From contig CAAFTU010000100.1 in assembly GCA_900766005.1 (NCBI GenBank), positions 5,265 to 69,264 of the forward strand: a stretch of 64,000 nucleotides of DNA. The letters are read 5' to 3'. The position numbers and the translations under genes are program-made. Positions 36,153-46,361 of the stretch are shown here, one piece after another. This DNA comes from an uncultured Bacteroides sp. Its GTDB lineage: Bacteria; Bacteroidota; Bacteroidia; Bacteroidales; Bacteroidaceae. How positions within the stretch are numbered: the stretch's first letter is position 1; each line of letters begins with the position of its first letter. Below the pieces are notes generated by a model that worked only from the letters and a program-made list of their open reading frames with translations, was not told where the DNA came from and searched no databases.

Positions 36153-37457
36153 ATGGAACTGATTTTATTGATGCTCACCGCGGTCCTCACGCTGGCTGTC
36201 CTCGTGGCCGTGCTGATGAAAGGGCAAGGCCAGCAGGCACAGAAACTGCAGCAGGAGCAACTGCAGCAACAGTTACAGCAACAGCTGCAGCAGCAGTTGC
36301 ACACGCAGGGCGAACAGCTGCAGCAGGCGCTCCGCCAGCAGATGCAGGAAAACCGGGAAGAGCTGAACCGCAGCATCCGCGAGCTCCGCATGGAGATGAC
36401 ACAGTCTATCCACCAGCAGATGCAGCAGCTGCAGGATGCCCTCCACAAGAACATGATGGCGGGGGCCGAACTCCAGCGCCAGCGGTTTGACACCCTGGCC
36501 CGCCAGCAGGAACAGCTGGTGCAGAGCACCGAGAAGCGGCTCGACGACATGCGGGTGATGGTGGAAGAGAAATTGCAGAAGACGCTCAACGAACGCATCG
36601 GACAGTCGTTTGAGATGGTGCGCTCGCAGCTGGAGAATGTGCAGAAAGGGCTCGGAGAGATGAAGTCGCTCGCTCAGGATGTGGGCGGACTGAAGAAGGT
36701 GCTGAGCAATGTGAAGATGCGGGGTACCTTCGGCGAGGTGCAGCTCGGCGCGTTGCTCGAGCAGATGCTCAGTCCGGAGCAGTATGACGCCAACGTGAAG
36801 ACCAAGAAGAGCGGCACGGAGTTTGTGGAGTTTGCCATCAAGCTGCCGGGCAAGGATGCAGATGGCAGCACGGTCTACCTGCCCGTCGATGCGAAGTTCC
36901 CCAAGGACGTGTACGAGCAGTATGTCGATGCCTTCGAAGCAGGCGATGCGGCCCTCATGGAGTCCACGGGCAAGCAGTTGGAAAGCACGCTGAAGAAAAT
37001 GGCGAAGGACATCCACGACAAGTACATCGACCCGCCGTTCACCACCGATTTTGCCATCCTCTTCCTGCCGTTTGAGAGCATTTATGCCGAAGTGATCCGC
37101 CGCACCCAGCTGGTGGAAACGCTGCAGAAGGAATATAAGATTGTGGTGACAGGCCCCACCACCTTAGGAGCCATCCTCAACAGTCTGCAGATGGGCTTCC
37201 GCACACTGGCCATCCAGAAGCGCACCAGCGAGGTGTGGACCGTGCTCGGAGCAGTGAAGACGGAGTTCGGCAAGTTTGGCGGACTGTTGCAGAAGGTGCA
37301 GAAGAACCTGCAGAGTGCGGGCGACCAGCTCGAAGAGGTGATGGGCAAACGCACCCGCGCCATCGAACGGAAGCTGCGTCAGGTGGAGAAGCTGCCGCAG
37401 GAAGAGAGCCGGAACATCCTGCCGATGGAGGAGATTTTCGACGAGGAGGAGGAATAA
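36153..37457 (+). CDS. rmuC: DNA recombination protein RmuC
   Basis: The 434-aa protein has an N-terminal membrane anchor (LILLMLTAVLTLAVLVAVLM) and then a very Gln-rich coiled coil (about 25-130), encoded by long runs of CAG/CAA. The RmuC nuclease-like domain follows: VKMRGTFGEVQLGALLEQML near 188, PVDAKFPKDVYEQYVD near 245, ILFLPFESIYAEVI near 299 and GPTTLGAIL near 332. RmuC limits DNA inversions and is thought to be a nuclease of the PD-(D/E)xK type. It ends in an acidic tail, followed by a terminator shared with the convergent nhaA. Confidence 0.93.
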   Translation: MELILLMLTAVLTLAVLVAVLMKGQGQQAQKLQQEQLQQQLQQQLQQQLHTQGEQLQQALRQQMQENREELNRSIRELRMEMTQSIHQQMQQLQDALHKNMMAGAELQRQRFDTLARQQEQLVQSTEKRLDDMRVMVEEKLQKTLNERIGQSFEMVRSQLENVQKGLGEMKSLAQDVGGLKKVLSNVKMRGTFGEVQLGALLEQMLSPEQYDANVKTKKSGTEFVEFAIKLPGKDADGSTVYLPVDAKFPKDVYEQYVDAFEAGDAALMESTGKQLESTLKKMAKDIHDKYIDPPFTTDFAILFLPFESIYAEVIRRTQLVETLQKEYKIVVTGPTTLGAILNSLQMGFRTLAIQKRTSEVWTVLGAVKTEFGKFGGLLQKVQKNLQSAGDQLEEVMGKRTRAIERKLRQVEKLPQEESRNILPMEEIFDEEEE

Positions 37458-37462
37458 CCCTT

Positions 37463-37489
37463 CCTGCATCAGCAGGCTGCAATTTTTTT
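37463..37489 (+). terminator. Terminator of rmuC
   Basis: CCTGC-ATCA-GCAGG followed by CTGCAA and eight T. It lies 5 nt after the rmuC stop and just before the end of the opposing nhaA. Confidence 0.65.
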
Positions 37490-38791
37490 TCAACGCAGCA
37501 CCCGGCTCAGCACCAGATAGCCCAAGCATCCGGAAAGGATGGAACCGGACAGCACGCCCAGTTTGGCCTGGTTGAGGAAGACGGGGAAATCGGCTCCGAA
37601 GGACAGGTTGGCAATGAAGAGCGACACCGTGAAACCGATACCGCCCAGCAGGGCAATGCCCGACAGGTTGGCCCAGGTCATCCCCTGCGGCATCGGCGAG
37701 ATGTGCAGCCGGATGGCCAGCCAGGTGAAGAGATAAATGCCGGCAAACTTACCCGCCACGAGTCCCACACCCACGGCCATACTCACGTTACCCACCAGTT
37801 CGCCCCCGCCGCTGAACACCACACCGGCATTCACAAAGGCAAAGAGCGGCAGAATCACGAAGTTGACAATGCCGTGCAGGCTGTCTTCCATCGACTGCAG
37901 CGGACTGATGACGTGGTCGGAAGCCGCCTCCAGCTCTTTCAGCTTGGCAATCTGACTGTTGGTGAGCACAATGCTCTCCTTGTCCATCGTCGGAAACTCG
38001 GAGATCGCCGTACGGATGCGCTCGATGTATTTCCCCACGTCCATCCGGGGCTTGGCCGGAATCACGAACGCTAAGATCACGCCCGAGATGGTGCTGTGGA
38101 TGCCCGACTGCAGGAAGAGATACCAGATTATCACACCGAAGATGAAAAAGAACACCTTGCTCGTGGCGCCCCTCCGGCCGAGAAAGTAGAGGAAAGCATA
38201 AAGCACAGCCGCTGCCACCAGGTAGCCCAGGGAAACATGTGAACTGTAGAACAGGGCAATCACCAGGATACCGCCGATGTCATCCACCACGGCAAAAGCA
38301 GTGAGGAAAATCTTCAGACTCAGCGGCACGCGGTTGCCCAGCAGACTCAGCACCCCTAATGAAAAGGCAATGTCGGTAGCCATCGGAATCGCCATCCCCT
38401 GCCCGCCGTCTTCACCCGGCCGGCAGAACAGCATATAAATCAAGACCGGCAGCAACATACCGCCGCAGGCAGCGATGAACGGCAGCGAAGCCTTCCGCAG
38501 CGACGACAACTCGCCCACCAGCAGCTCGCGCTTGATCTCCAGCCCCACCATCACAAAGAAGAACGTCATCAGACCGTCGTTGATAAACTCAATCATCCGC
38601 AGGTCGCGTCCTCCGTGAGAAAACAGGTTGAAATCGCCGATCCGCAGATGCAGTTCGTGCGCAAGAAATTCCTGATAGGCCGGAGCCCACGAAGAGTTGG
38701 CAATGACCGCAGCCAGAATGGCGGCTACAAAAAGAAAGATACTCGCCGCAATGTTGGGCGAAACGGGACATTTCAGTTGTTTGTGAACCAT
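37490..38791 (-). CDS. nhaA: Na+/H+ antiporter NhaA
   Basis: The 433-aa polytopic inner-membrane protein starts MVHKQLKCPVSPNIAASIFL and shows the NhaA pattern: FINDGLMTFFFVMVGLEIKREL near 70, PMATDIAFSLGVLSLLG near 135 (the Asp pair region), and FAVVDDIGGILVIALFYS near 160 with the paired Asp of the ion site. About twelve hydrophobic segments are present. It exchanges Na+ for H+ and supports pH and sodium homeostasis, matching the Na+/H+-coupled Rnf complex encoded later in this window. It is convergent with rmuC. Confidence 0.95.
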   Translation of the reverse strand: MVHKQLKCPVSPNIAASIFLFVAAILAAVIANSSWAPAYQEFLAHELHLRIGDFNLFSHGGRDLRMIEFINDGLMTFFFVMVGLEIKRELLVGELSSLRKASLPFIAACGGMLLPVLIYMLFCRPGEDGGQGMAIPMATDIAFSLGVLSLLGNRVPLSLKIFLTAFAVVDDIGGILVIALFYSSHVSLGYLVAAAVLYAFLYFLGRRGATSKVFFFIFGVIIWYLFLQSGIHSTISGVILAFVIPAKPRMDVGKYIERIRTAISEFPTMDKESIVLTNSQIAKLKELEAASDHVISPLQSMEDSLHGIVNFVILPLFAFVNAGVVFSGGGELVGNVSMAVGVGLVAGKFAGIYLFTWLAIRLHISPMPQGMTWANLSGIALLGGIGFTVSLFIANLSFGADFPVFLNQAKLGVLSGSILSGCLGYLVLSRVLR

Positions 38792-38865
38792 ATCAAATGT
38801 GTTTTTATACTATTAGACAAGCGAAGATAAGGTTTTCTTTCTGTTAAAGAAGTATCAGCTTCATT

Positions 38866-38921
38866 AAAAAAAACTAACCGCAGGCAAATCGGGGAAAGTT
38901 CGCTCCCCCTTTGCTTGCGGT
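38866..38921 (-). terminator. Terminator of the ispE-to-lepA operon
   Basis: On the minus strand ACCGCAAGCAAA pairs with TTTGCCTGCGGT (one mismatch) and is followed by TAGTTTTTTTT, 31 nt past the lepA stop. Confidence 0.8.
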
Positions 38922-38952
38922 CGTAATTCAGTTGACGGGCTACACAGCCCAA

Positions 38953-40734
38953 TCAATCCAGCTTCAGCACAGCGAGGAATGCCTTCTGCGGCACTTCCAC
39001 GTTACCGATCTGCTTCATGCGCTTCTTGCCTCGTTTCTGTTTCTCGAGCAGCTTACGCTTACGGCTCACGTCACCACCGTAACACTTCGCCGTCACGTCC
39101 TTGCGCACCGCCTTGATCGTCTCGCGGGCAATGATCTTCGCCCCGATTGCTGCCTGGATGGCAATTTCAAACTGCTGGCGCGGAATCAGTTCCTTCAGTT
39201 TCTCACACATCCGCCGACCCATGTCATACGCATTGTCGAAGTGCGTCAGCGTAGACAGCGCATCCACCGGCTCGCCGTTGAGCAAGATATCCAGCTTCAC
39301 CAGCTTCGACGTACGGAACCCGTTGGGATGATAGTCGAACGACGCATACCCCTTGGAGATACTCTTCAGCTTGTCGTAGAAATCGATCACGATTTCACCC
39401 AACGGCATGTTGTAGTACAGCTCCACGCGGTTGCCCGAGATATACTCCTGCTTCAGCAGTTCCCCGCGCTTGCCCAAGCACAGCGTCATGATGGGGCCGA
39501 TGTAATCGGTGGCCGTGATGATAGAAGCCTTGATATACGGCTCCTCGATGTGGTCGATCAGCGTCGGATCGGGCATACCACCGGGGTTGTGCACCTCCTT
39601 CATACCCCCCTGCTTATCGTAGATATGATACGACACGTTGGGCACCGTCGTAATCACGTTCATGTCAAACTCGCGGTCCAGACGTTCCTGCACAATCTCC
39701 ATGTGGAGCAGTCCCAGGAATCCGCAGCGGAAACCGAAGCCCAGTGCCAATGACGATTCCGGCTGGAACGTCAGCGACGCATCATTCAGTTGCAGCTTCT
39801 CCAATGAAGCACGCAAGTCCTCAAAATCCTCCGCCTCAATGGGATACACACCGGCAAACACCATCGGCTTCACCTCCTCAAATCCGGCAATCGCCTTGTC
39901 GCACGGACGCGCAATGTGGGTAATCGTATCGCCCACCTTCACCTCACGCGACGTCTTGATGCCCGAGATGATGTAGCCCACGTCGCCCGTACGCAACTCA
40001 TTGCGCGGCACCATGTCCATCTTCAGCACCCCGATTTCGTCGGCATCATATTCCTTGCCGGTATTGAAAAACTTCACCTTGTCACCCTTACGGATCACCC
40101 CGTTCTCAATCTTGAAATACGCAATGATACCCCGGAACGAATTGAACACCGAGTCGAAGATCAACGCCTGCAGCGGCGCCTCCTCATCCCCTACCGGATG
40201 CGGTACCCGTTCCACCACAGCCGCCAGAATCTCTTCCACGCCCATGCCCGTCTTACCCGACGCACGGATGATCTCTTCGCGTTTGCATCCTAGCAGTTCC
40301 ACGATTTCGTCCTCCACCTCTTCCGGGTTGGCACTCGCCATGTCACACTTGTTGATCACCGGGATAATCTCCAGGTCGTGCTCAATGGCCATATACAAGT
40401 TCGAAATCGTCTGTGCCTGCACCCCTTGCGATGCATCCACAATCAATAGCGCCCCTTCACAGGCAGCGATGGAACGCGACACCTCATACGAAAAGTCCAC
40501 GTGTCCCGGAGTGTCAATCAAGTTGAGGATATACTTCTCCCCCTGATACATATACTCCATCTGGATGGCATGACTTTTGATGGTGATACCTCTTTCCTTT
40601 TCAAGGTCCATATTGTCTAGCATCTGCCCCTCCGTCACCTGAATGGTGTTCGTAAACTCCAACAGGCGGTCGGCCAAGGTCGACTTACCATGGTCAATGT
40701 GGGCAATAATGCAGAAGTTGCGTATATTCTTCAT
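38953..40734 (-). CDS. lepA: Elongation factor 4 (LepA)
   Basis: I start at [20 protein letters not shown] (593 aa); a further 30 open codons upstream are not conserved. The GTPase motifs are AHIDHGKST (G1), [15 protein letters not shown] (G3) and NKCDM (G4). EF-G-like domains follow and the LepA C-terminal end is [20 protein letters not shown] followed by [18 protein letters not shown]. The GTPase back-translocates or assists ribosome biogenesis. It is the last gene of the minus-strand operon, 17 nt after the C_GCAxxG_C_C gene. Confidence 0.97.
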   Translation of the reverse strand: MKNIRNFCIIAHIDHGKSTLADRLLEFTNTIQVTEGQMLDNMDLEKERGITIKSHAIQMEYMYQGEKYILNLIDTPGHVDFSYEVSRSIAACEGALLIVDASQGVQAQTISNLYMAIEHDLEIIPVINKCDMASANPEEVEDEIVELLGCKREEIIRASGKTGMGVEEILAAVVERVPHPVGDEEAPLQALIFDSVFNSFRGIIAYFKIENGVIRKGDKVKFFNTGKEYDADEIGVLKMDMVPRNELRTGDVGYIISGIKTSREVKVGDTITHIARPCDKAIAGFEEVKPMVFAGVYPIEAEDFEDLRASLEKLQLNDASLTFQPESSLALGFGFRCGFLGLLHMEIVQERLDREFDMNVITTVPNVSYHIYDKQGGMKEVHNPGGMPDPTLIDHIEEPYIKASIITATDYIGPIMTLCLGKRGELLKQEYISGNRVELYYNMPLGEIVIDFYDKLKSISKGYASFDYHPNGFRTSKLVKLDILLNGEPVDALSTLTHFDNAYDMGRRMCEKLKELIPRQQFEIAIQAAIGAKIIARETIKAVRKDVTAKCYGGDVSRKRKLLEKQKRGKKRMKQIGNVEVPQKAFLAVLKLD

Positions 40735-40751
40735 TCTGGATTCTAATAAAT

Positions 40752-41216
40752 TTAATCTTGTTTCGGATGCTTCTCCAGGTATTCCACCCAGATGCGCGCC
40801 GCCTCTTCCACCATCTTGGCACACGGGCGCTTGCTATAATACTGAGCCGTACGTTCTTCGGGCACCGATGTCACGGGGTCCTGCTTCTTCAGTCCCAGCA
40901 ACTCGCCGCAGACCAGCGAACCGTTCCGCTTCTTGAACTCCGCAGCCAGTTCCTGCACCACCGCATAGTTGGCCGCCTTGCCGGCACGGTCGGCAGCCTC
41001 CGTGGCCCCGGTCTCCAGTCCGGCCACCAGAAACAGACCACACGCTGCGCCGCACGTCTCCCTCATCCGGCCGATACCTCCGCCAAACGAAGCCGCCATG
41101 CGCAACGCCTGCTCCGGCGTAAACCCGTACATATCCGCAAAAGCCGCCACTACGGATTGCGAACAGTTGTACCCGCTCTTAAACAGCTCTACTGCTTTCT
41201 GTACTCTATCTTCCAT
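40752..41216 (-). CDS. C_GCAxxG_C_C family redox-type protein
   Basis: The 154-aa protein has the family's Cys pattern: GYNCSQSV near 16, [12 protein letters not shown] near 53-64, and later Cys in LVCGELLG and KRPCAKMV. The family is named for this pattern and probably carries a metal or redox centre. Its reaction is not established. It lies 7 nt downstream of the TSCPD gene and just upstream of lepA in one operon. Confidence 0.88.
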   Translation of the reverse strand: MEDRVQKAVELFKSGYNCSQSVVAAFADMYGFTPEQALRMAASFGGGIGRMRETCGAACGLFLVAGLETGATEAADRAGKAANYAVVQELAAEFKKRNGSLVCGELLGLKKQDPVTSVPEERTAQYYSKRPCAKMVEEAARIWVEYLEKHPKQD

Positions 41217-41223
41217 TTCAATT

Positions 41224-41469
41224 TCAATAACCCATTTCGTGTAATGCCCGGCACAGCTGGTCGGGACAGGAAGTCGGCCGTCCGCCGCAGCGCACCCCTT
41301 CCAGTTTTGCCAGTACGTCCTCCACCTTCATTCCCTTCACCAGACGGGAAATGCCCTGCAGATTACCGTTGCATCCACCCCAGAAAGCCACGTCCTGCAG
41401 CACGCCATCCTCCACTTTCAGTTGGATGTGCGAGCTGCAAGTACCTTGGGTCTTATAAGTATATTCCAT
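41224..41469 (-). CDS. TSCPD domain protein (TIGR03905 type)
   Basis: The 81-aa protein has TQGTCSSHIQLKVEDGVLQD followed by FWGGCNGNLQGISRLVKGM and then RCGGRPTSCPDQL, the TSCPD signature. The same module ends ribonucleotide reductase NrdJ, where it binds metal through Cys residues. As a stand-alone protein its role is unknown. It lies between yebC and the C_GCAxxG_C_C gene. Confidence 0.9.
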   Translation of the reverse strand: MEYTYKTQGTCSSHIQLKVEDGVLQDVAFWGGCNGNLQGISRLVKGMKVEDVLAKLEGVRCGGRPTSCPDQLCRALHEMGY

Positions 41470-41494
41470 TCTCAGCCAGCTAAACTTCCGATAC

Positions 41495-42229
41495 TTACTC
41501 TTCCGTTTCCGGCTTCATGTTGGTATACACAGTCTGAACATCGTCAAACTCTTCCAGACGTTCCACCATCTTATCCAGCGTTTCGCGCTGTTCGGCAGAA
41601 ACCTCCTTCAGGTCGTTCGGGATGTAAGTAAAGTCACCACCCACATCTTCGAAACCGCATTCTTCGAGGTGCTTCTGGATTGCAGCGTAGCTCTTCGGGT
41701 CACCATAGATTGTGATAGTACCTTCTTCCTCGTCTTCATCAAACTCATCTTCCACGTCGTAATCGATCAGGTCGAGAATCAGTTCCTCCATATCCAGTCC
41801 GTCTCTCTTCTTGAAAGTGAACACACACTTGTGGTCGAACAGGAAAGCCAGTGAACCCATTGTACCTAAGTTACCGCCAAACTTGTTGAACACCGAGCGC
41901 ACGTCAGCCACCGTACGGGTGGGGTTGTCAGTCAGCGTATCCACGAACACAGCCACACCGTGCGGGCCGTATCCCTCATACGTCATTCCCTTGTAGTCGC
42001 TCTGGTCCTTACCCATTGCGTTCTTGATGGCACGTTCGATGTTGTCCTTCGGCATGTTCTCACGCTTACAAGTAGCGATCACCGAACGCAGTGCCGGGTT
42101 GTTTTCCGGTTCCGGACCGCCTGCCTTCACAGCGATAGCGATTTGTTTACCCAGTCTCGTAAATGTTTTGGCCATGTGGCCCCATCTTTTCAGTTTGGCA
42201 GCCTTTCTATATTCAAATGCTCTTCCCAT
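41495..42229 (-). CDS. YebC/PmpR-family regulator or translation factor
   Basis: The 244-aa protein starts MGRAFEYRKAAKLKRWGHMA and contains NMPKDNIERAIKNAMG near 57, YEGYGPHGVAVFVDTLTDNP near 86 and GSLAFLFDHK near 125, all typical of YebC. It ends with an acidic tail. YebC-type proteins have been described both as DNA-binding regulators and as factors easing ribosome stalling at proline runs. It lies 40 nt downstream of pheT. Confidence 0.95.
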   Translation of the reverse strand: MGRAFEYRKAAKLKRWGHMAKTFTRLGKQIAIAVKAGGPEPENNPALRSVIATCKRENMPKDNIERAIKNAMGKDQSDYKGMTYEGYGPHGVAVFVDTLTDNPTRTVADVRSVFNKFGGNLGTMGSLAFLFDHKCVFTFKKRDGLDMEELILDLIDYDVEDEFDEDEEEGTITIYGDPKSYAAIQKHLEECGFEDVGGDFTYIPNDLKEVSAEQRETLDKMVERLEEFDDVQTVYTNMKPETEE

Positions 42230-42269
42230 TGGTTGAAATATTTTATTTGTTTGATTCTACATATATATA

Positions 42270-44732
42270 TTAACGCAGTTTAGCGCCCAGTTTGTCCTGC
42301 AGGTTCTTCACCAGTTTCGACATGATCTTGTCAATCATCTTGTCGTTCAGCGTCTGGTTCTCGTCCTGCAGCAGGAAGCTCACGGCATACGATTTCTTGC
42401 CGGCCTCCAGGTTCTTACCCTCATACACGTCAAACAGTTCCACCGCCTTCAGCAGCTTCTTCTCCGTGTCGTAAGCAATCTTTTCAATTTCGGCAAACTG
42501 CACACCCTTATCCAGCAGCAACGCCAAGTCGCGTTTCACAGCCGGGAACTTGCAGATTTCCGTATAGCTCACCTTCACCGAACGGATGGCCTTCATCAGT
42601 TCCTTCCAGTTCAGGTCGGCATAATACACCTCATTGTCGATGTCGAACGCCTTCAGCAGCTTCTTGTGCACCACACCAAACGAAGCCAGACGCTTGCCGC
42701 CGCGGGTATTCACCGTCAGCGCTGCCGCAAACACATCATCCGTGAGGTTGCCCACCACCAGGTTGTGCAGACACAAGCCCAGACGTTTGAAGATATTCTC
42801 CACATACGCCTTCAGCTCATACACTGAACTGTTCTCGTCGGCATGCGCCCACGAGTTGCACACCATCTTACCGGTGAGCCACAAGCCCAGGTGATAATCT
42901 TCCGAATACGGCGACAACACCTTCTCCGCGTTGCGCTTGTCGGCATCAAAATAATAACAGTTGCCGAACTCGAAGAACTTCAGGTCCGCATTCTTGCGGT
43001 TCGCATTGTGCGCGATGCTCTCCAGACCGCCAAACAGCAGCGACTGACGCATACAGTTCAAGTCCGCACTCAGCGGGTTCAGCAGCATCACCAGTCGGCT
43101 GGCGGGATACGTTTCCATCCCCTCATAATAAGCCGCACGGGTCAGCGAGTTGTTCAGAATCTCGTTGAATCCACAGCCCACCAGCTGCTCAGCCACCAGG
43201 TTCTGCAGCTTGTTCGAGCGGTCGCAGTCGCCCTTCGGTGTCAGGCTCGACTTCAGCGTTGTCGGGATTTCCACGTTGTTGTATCCGTAGATACGCAACA
43301 CATCCTCCACCACGTCACAGTCGCGCTGCACGTCCACCCGATACGGCGGCACCGCCAGCGTCAGCCCTTCTTCCGTTTCGTTCGTTATCTTCATCTCCAG
43401 ACTGGTCACAATCCGTTTGATCGTTTCCGCCGGAATCTCTTTTCCCACCAGTGAATGCACCTTGGCATACGCCAGATCCACCACAAAGTCGGCCGGAGCC
43501 ACGGTACATACCTCCTTGATGTCCGAAGCAATCGTACCGCCAGCCAGTTCCTTCACCATCAGCGCTGCCAGTTTCAGGCAATACAACACCCCGTTCGGGT
43601 CGATACCGCGTTCAAAGCGGAACGAAGCATCCGTGTTCAGTCCGTGACGGCGAGCCGTCTTACGCACCCACGTAGGATGGAAATACGCACTTTCGATAAA
43701 CACATCCGTCGTAGCCTCCGTAGCACCCGAAGCCAGACCGCCGAACACACCGGCGATACACATCGGTTCCTCCGCATTACAGATCATCAGGTCACGTTCG
43801 CTCAGTTTGCGTTCCACCTCATCCAGCGTCACAAACGGCGTACCCTCCGGCATTGTCTTCACAATCACCTCGCCGCCCTTGATCTGTGCCGCATCAAAGC
43901 AGTGCAACGGCTGGCCGAACGCATGCACGATATAATTGGTGATATCCACCACATTATTAATCGGGCGCAAGCCAATCAGGCGCAGCTTGTTCTGCAGCCA
44001 TTCCGGACTCTCCTTCACGGTCACCCCTTTCACGGTCACCCCGGCATAATGCGGGCAAGCCTCCGTGTTTTCCACCTTCACCTCGATGTTCAGGTCATGG
44101 TTGTCCACCGCAAAGGCATCCACCGACGGGCGTTTCAGCGAAGTCTCGTAGCCGTTCTGCACCAGATACGCATACAAGTCGCGGGCCACCCCGTAGTGAG
44201 AGCAGGCATCCGCCCGGTTGGGCGTGATATCCACTTCCAGCACATAGTCACTCTTGATATTATAGTAATCCTTAGCCAGCGTACCCGGCACCGCCTCTGC
44301 CGGCAGCACGATAATACCGTCGTGAGCCGTACCGATACCGATTTCATCCTCCGCACAGATCATGCCGGTCGATTCCACGCCGCGGATTTTCGATTTCTTA
44401 ATAGTAAAACATTCTTCACCGTCATACAGTTTCGTACCTAAGGTAGCCACCACCACCTTCTGTCCGGCAGCCACATTCGGCGCACCGCAGACAATCTGCA
44501 CCGGTTCGCCCTCTCCCAAGTTCACCGTCGTAATGTGCAAATGATCCGAATTGGGATGCTCCACGCAAGTCAGCACTTCACCAATCACCAGACCTTCCAG
44601 TCCACCCTTGATGGACTGCACTTCTTCCACACCGCCTGTTTCCAGGCCGATCGAAGTCAACGCAGCCGCCGTTTCATCGGGCGTCAGATTAAAGTCAACA
44701 TACTCTTTCAGCCAGTTATAAGAGATATTCAT
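42270..44732 (-). CDS. pheT: Phenylalanyl-tRNA synthetase beta subunit
   Basis: The 820-aa protein begins MNISYNWLKEYVDFNLTPDE. The tRNA-binding domain (VIGEVLTCVEHPNSDHLHIT) and B3/4 editing domain (RPINNVVDITNYIVHAFGQP, HCFDA) follow. The B5 domain and the catalytic-like core (NPLSADLNCMRQSLLFGGLE) come next, and the C-terminal FDX-ACB anticodon-binding domain ends in LQDENQTLNDKMIDKIM. It charges tRNA-Phe together with PheS, which is not in this window. It is part of the operon after dnaB. Confidence 0.97.
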   Translation of the reverse strand: MNISYNWLKEYVDFNLTPDETAAALTSIGLETGGVEEVQSIKGGLEGLVIGEVLTCVEHPNSDHLHITTVNLGEGEPVQIVCGAPNVAAGQKVVVATLGTKLYDGEECFTIKKSKIRGVESTGMICAEDEIGIGTAHDGIIVLPAEAVPGTLAKDYYNIKSDYVLEVDITPNRADACSHYGVARDLYAYLVQNGYETSLKRPSVDAFAVDNHDLNIEVKVENTEACPHYAGVTVKGVTVKESPEWLQNKLRLIGLRPINNVVDITNYIVHAFGQPLHCFDAAQIKGGEVIVKTMPEGTPFVTLDEVERKLSERDLMICNAEEPMCIAGVFGGLASGATEATTDVFIESAYFHPTWVRKTARRHGLNTDASFRFERGIDPNGVLYCLKLAALMVKELAGGTIASDIKEVCTVAPADFVVDLAYAKVHSLVGKEIPAETIKRIVTSLEMKITNETEEGLTLAVPPYRVDVQRDCDVVEDVLRIYGYNNVEIPTTLKSSLTPKGDCDRSNKLQNLVAEQLVGCGFNEILNNSLTRAAYYEGMETYPASRLVMLLNPLSADLNCMRQSLLFGGLESIAHNANRKNADLKFFEFGNCYYFDADKRNAEKVLSPYSEDYHLGLWLTGKMVCNSWAHADENSSVYELKAYVENIFKRLGLCLHNLVVGNLTDDVFAAALTVNTRGGKRLASFGVVHKKLLKAFDIDNEVYYADLNWKELMKAIRSVKVSYTEICKFPAVKRDLALLLDKGVQFAEIEKIAYDTEKKLLKAVELFDVYEGKNLEAGKKSYAVSFLLQDENQTLNDKMIDKIMSKLVKNLQDKLGAKLR

Positions 44733-44825
44733 ATCATTCGTTTTTTATTGTTTCTCAAAAAGATTTGCAAATTTAATAAGATTTTCCGTAGACCGAAAAG
44801 GAATCATAAAAAAGTTGAGACAACG

Positions 44826-46361
44826 CTAGAAAGGCACACTGTCTTCTCCCGGCATCGGAGGCGCAAACGGACTGGGAGGCGGAGCCGATGATCCGCCCTG
44901 GTTCACCTTTGAGTCGAGCATGCCCCCGTTCGGGTCGCCCGGCATCGGGATAATGAGATCGTCCTCCGGGTTCGAGAAGCGCGTAAACTCGCCCTTGAAG
45001 CGCAGCAGCACATCGCCCACCGCACCGTTACGGTGCTTGGCAATGATGATTTCCGCCATGCCGCGCAAGTCGTTCCCCTTGTCGTCCTGGTAAATCTTGT
45101 AATACTCCGGACGGTGGATAAAGCACACCATATCGGCATCCTGCTCGATGGCACCCGACTCACGGAGGTCGCTCAGCTGCGGGCGCTTCCCGTCGATACC
45201 TTCACGGCTTTCCACCCCACGGTTCAACTGTGACAGCGCCACGATCGGGATGTTCAGCTCCTTCGCCAGCCCCTTGAGCGAGCGCGAAATCGTACTCACC
45301 TCCTCCTGACGGCTGCCAAACGCCATACCGTTGGCATTCATCAGCTGCAAGTAGTCGATGATGATAATCTTCACCCCGTGCTCCCTCACCAGGCGGCGCG
45401 CCTTCGTACGCAGCTCAAACACCGAAAGCGAAGGCGTGTCGTCCACATACAGCGGCGCATCAATCAGACTCTTCAGCTTATAGTCCAGCTGCTGCCATTC
45501 ATAACCTGCCAGCTGACCGCTCTTAATCTTCTCGCTCGGAATCTCACACACGTTCGCGATGAGACGGTTCACCAGCTGCAGGTTGCTCATTTCAAGCGAG
45601 AACAGCGCCACCGGGTTACGGAAATCCACCGCAATGTTCTTCGCCATGGAAAGCACGAACGCCGTCTTACCCATCGCCGGACGGGCCGCGATGATGATCA
45701 GGTCCGAGTTCTGCCAGCCCGACGTCATCTTGTCGAGCTTCGTAAATCCACTCTCCAGACCACTCAGACCGTCGGTACGCGCCGCCGCAATCTGAATCTG
45801 CTTATACGCCGCGTCAATCACCGGATTAATCTGCGTATAATCCTTCTTCATGTTCTGCTGCGAAATTTCAAACAGTTTCCCTTCGGCCTCCTGCATCAGG
45901 TCGTCCACATCCAGCGTCTCGTCAAACGCCTTGCTCTGGATGTTGCTCGTAAACGTAATCAGCTCGCGCGCCAGCGCCTTCTGCGCGATGATGCGCGCAT
46001 GATACTCAATGTGCGCCGACGACGCCACCTTACTGCTCAGCTGCGTGACATAGAACGGGCCGCCCACCTCTTCCAGGTCGCCCCGCTTCTGCAGTTGATC
46101 CTTCACCGTGAGGATATCCACCGGCTTCTGGTTCACCGCCAGGTCCGTGATTGCCGAATAAATCAGCTGGTGCCGGTGCTCATAAAACGACTCCGGACGC
46201 AGAATCTCGCTCACCAGCGAATACGCATCCTTTTCAATCATCAAAGCACCCAGCACCGCCTCCTCCAGCTCCGTCGCCTGCGGTTGGATCCGTCCGTAAT
46301 CATTCACCGGCTGCACCTTCGCAGCCTTGGTATATCGGGTATTTCTTTTTGCTTCAGCCAT
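44826..46361 (-). CDS. dnaB: Replicative DNA helicase DnaB
   Basis: The 511-aa protein has the N-terminal DnaB domain (PQATELEEAVLGALMIEKDA), a linker, and the RecA-like core with Walker A ARPAMGKTAFVLSMAKN near 229, Walker B IIIIDYLQLM near 336 and GAIEQDADMVCFIHR near 412. It unwinds DNA at the fork. Its ATG overlaps the ispE stop (TAATG). The Gly/Pro-rich C-terminus is typical for Bacteroidales. Confidence 0.97.
   Translation of the reverse strand: MAEAKRNTRYTKAAKVQPVNDYGRIQPQATELEEAVLGALMIEKDAYSLVSEILRPESFYEHRHQLIYSAITDLAVNQKPVDILTVKDQLQKRGDLEEVGGPFYVTQLSSKVASSAHIEYHARIIAQKALARELITFTSNIQSKAFDETLDVDDLMQEAEGKLFEISQQNMKKDYTQINPVIDAAYKQIQIAAARTDGLSGLESGFTKLDKMTSGWQNSDLIIIAARPAMGKTAFVLSMAKNIAVDFRNPVALFSLEMSNLQLVNRLIANVCEIPSEKIKSGQLAGYEWQQLDYKLKSLIDAPLYVDDTPSLSVFELRTKARRLVREHGVKIIIIDYLQLMNANGMAFGSRQEEVSTISRSLKGLAKELNIPIVALSQLNRGVESREGIDGKRPQLSDLRESGAIEQDADMVCFIHRPEYYKIYQDDKGNDLRGMAEIIIAKHRNGAVGDVLLRFKGEFTRFSNPEDDLIIPMPGDPNGGMLDSKVNQGGSSAPPPSPFAPPMPGEDSVPF

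Noticed and set aside
36235..36300. CAG/CAA-rich stretch in rmuC as a microsatellite element
   Set aside because: It encodes the Gln-rich coiled coil typical of RmuC proteins; codons are mixed and in frame.
39638..39976. Open frame opposite lepA
   Set aside because: LepA on the minus strand is certain, and the overlapping frame has no family motifs.
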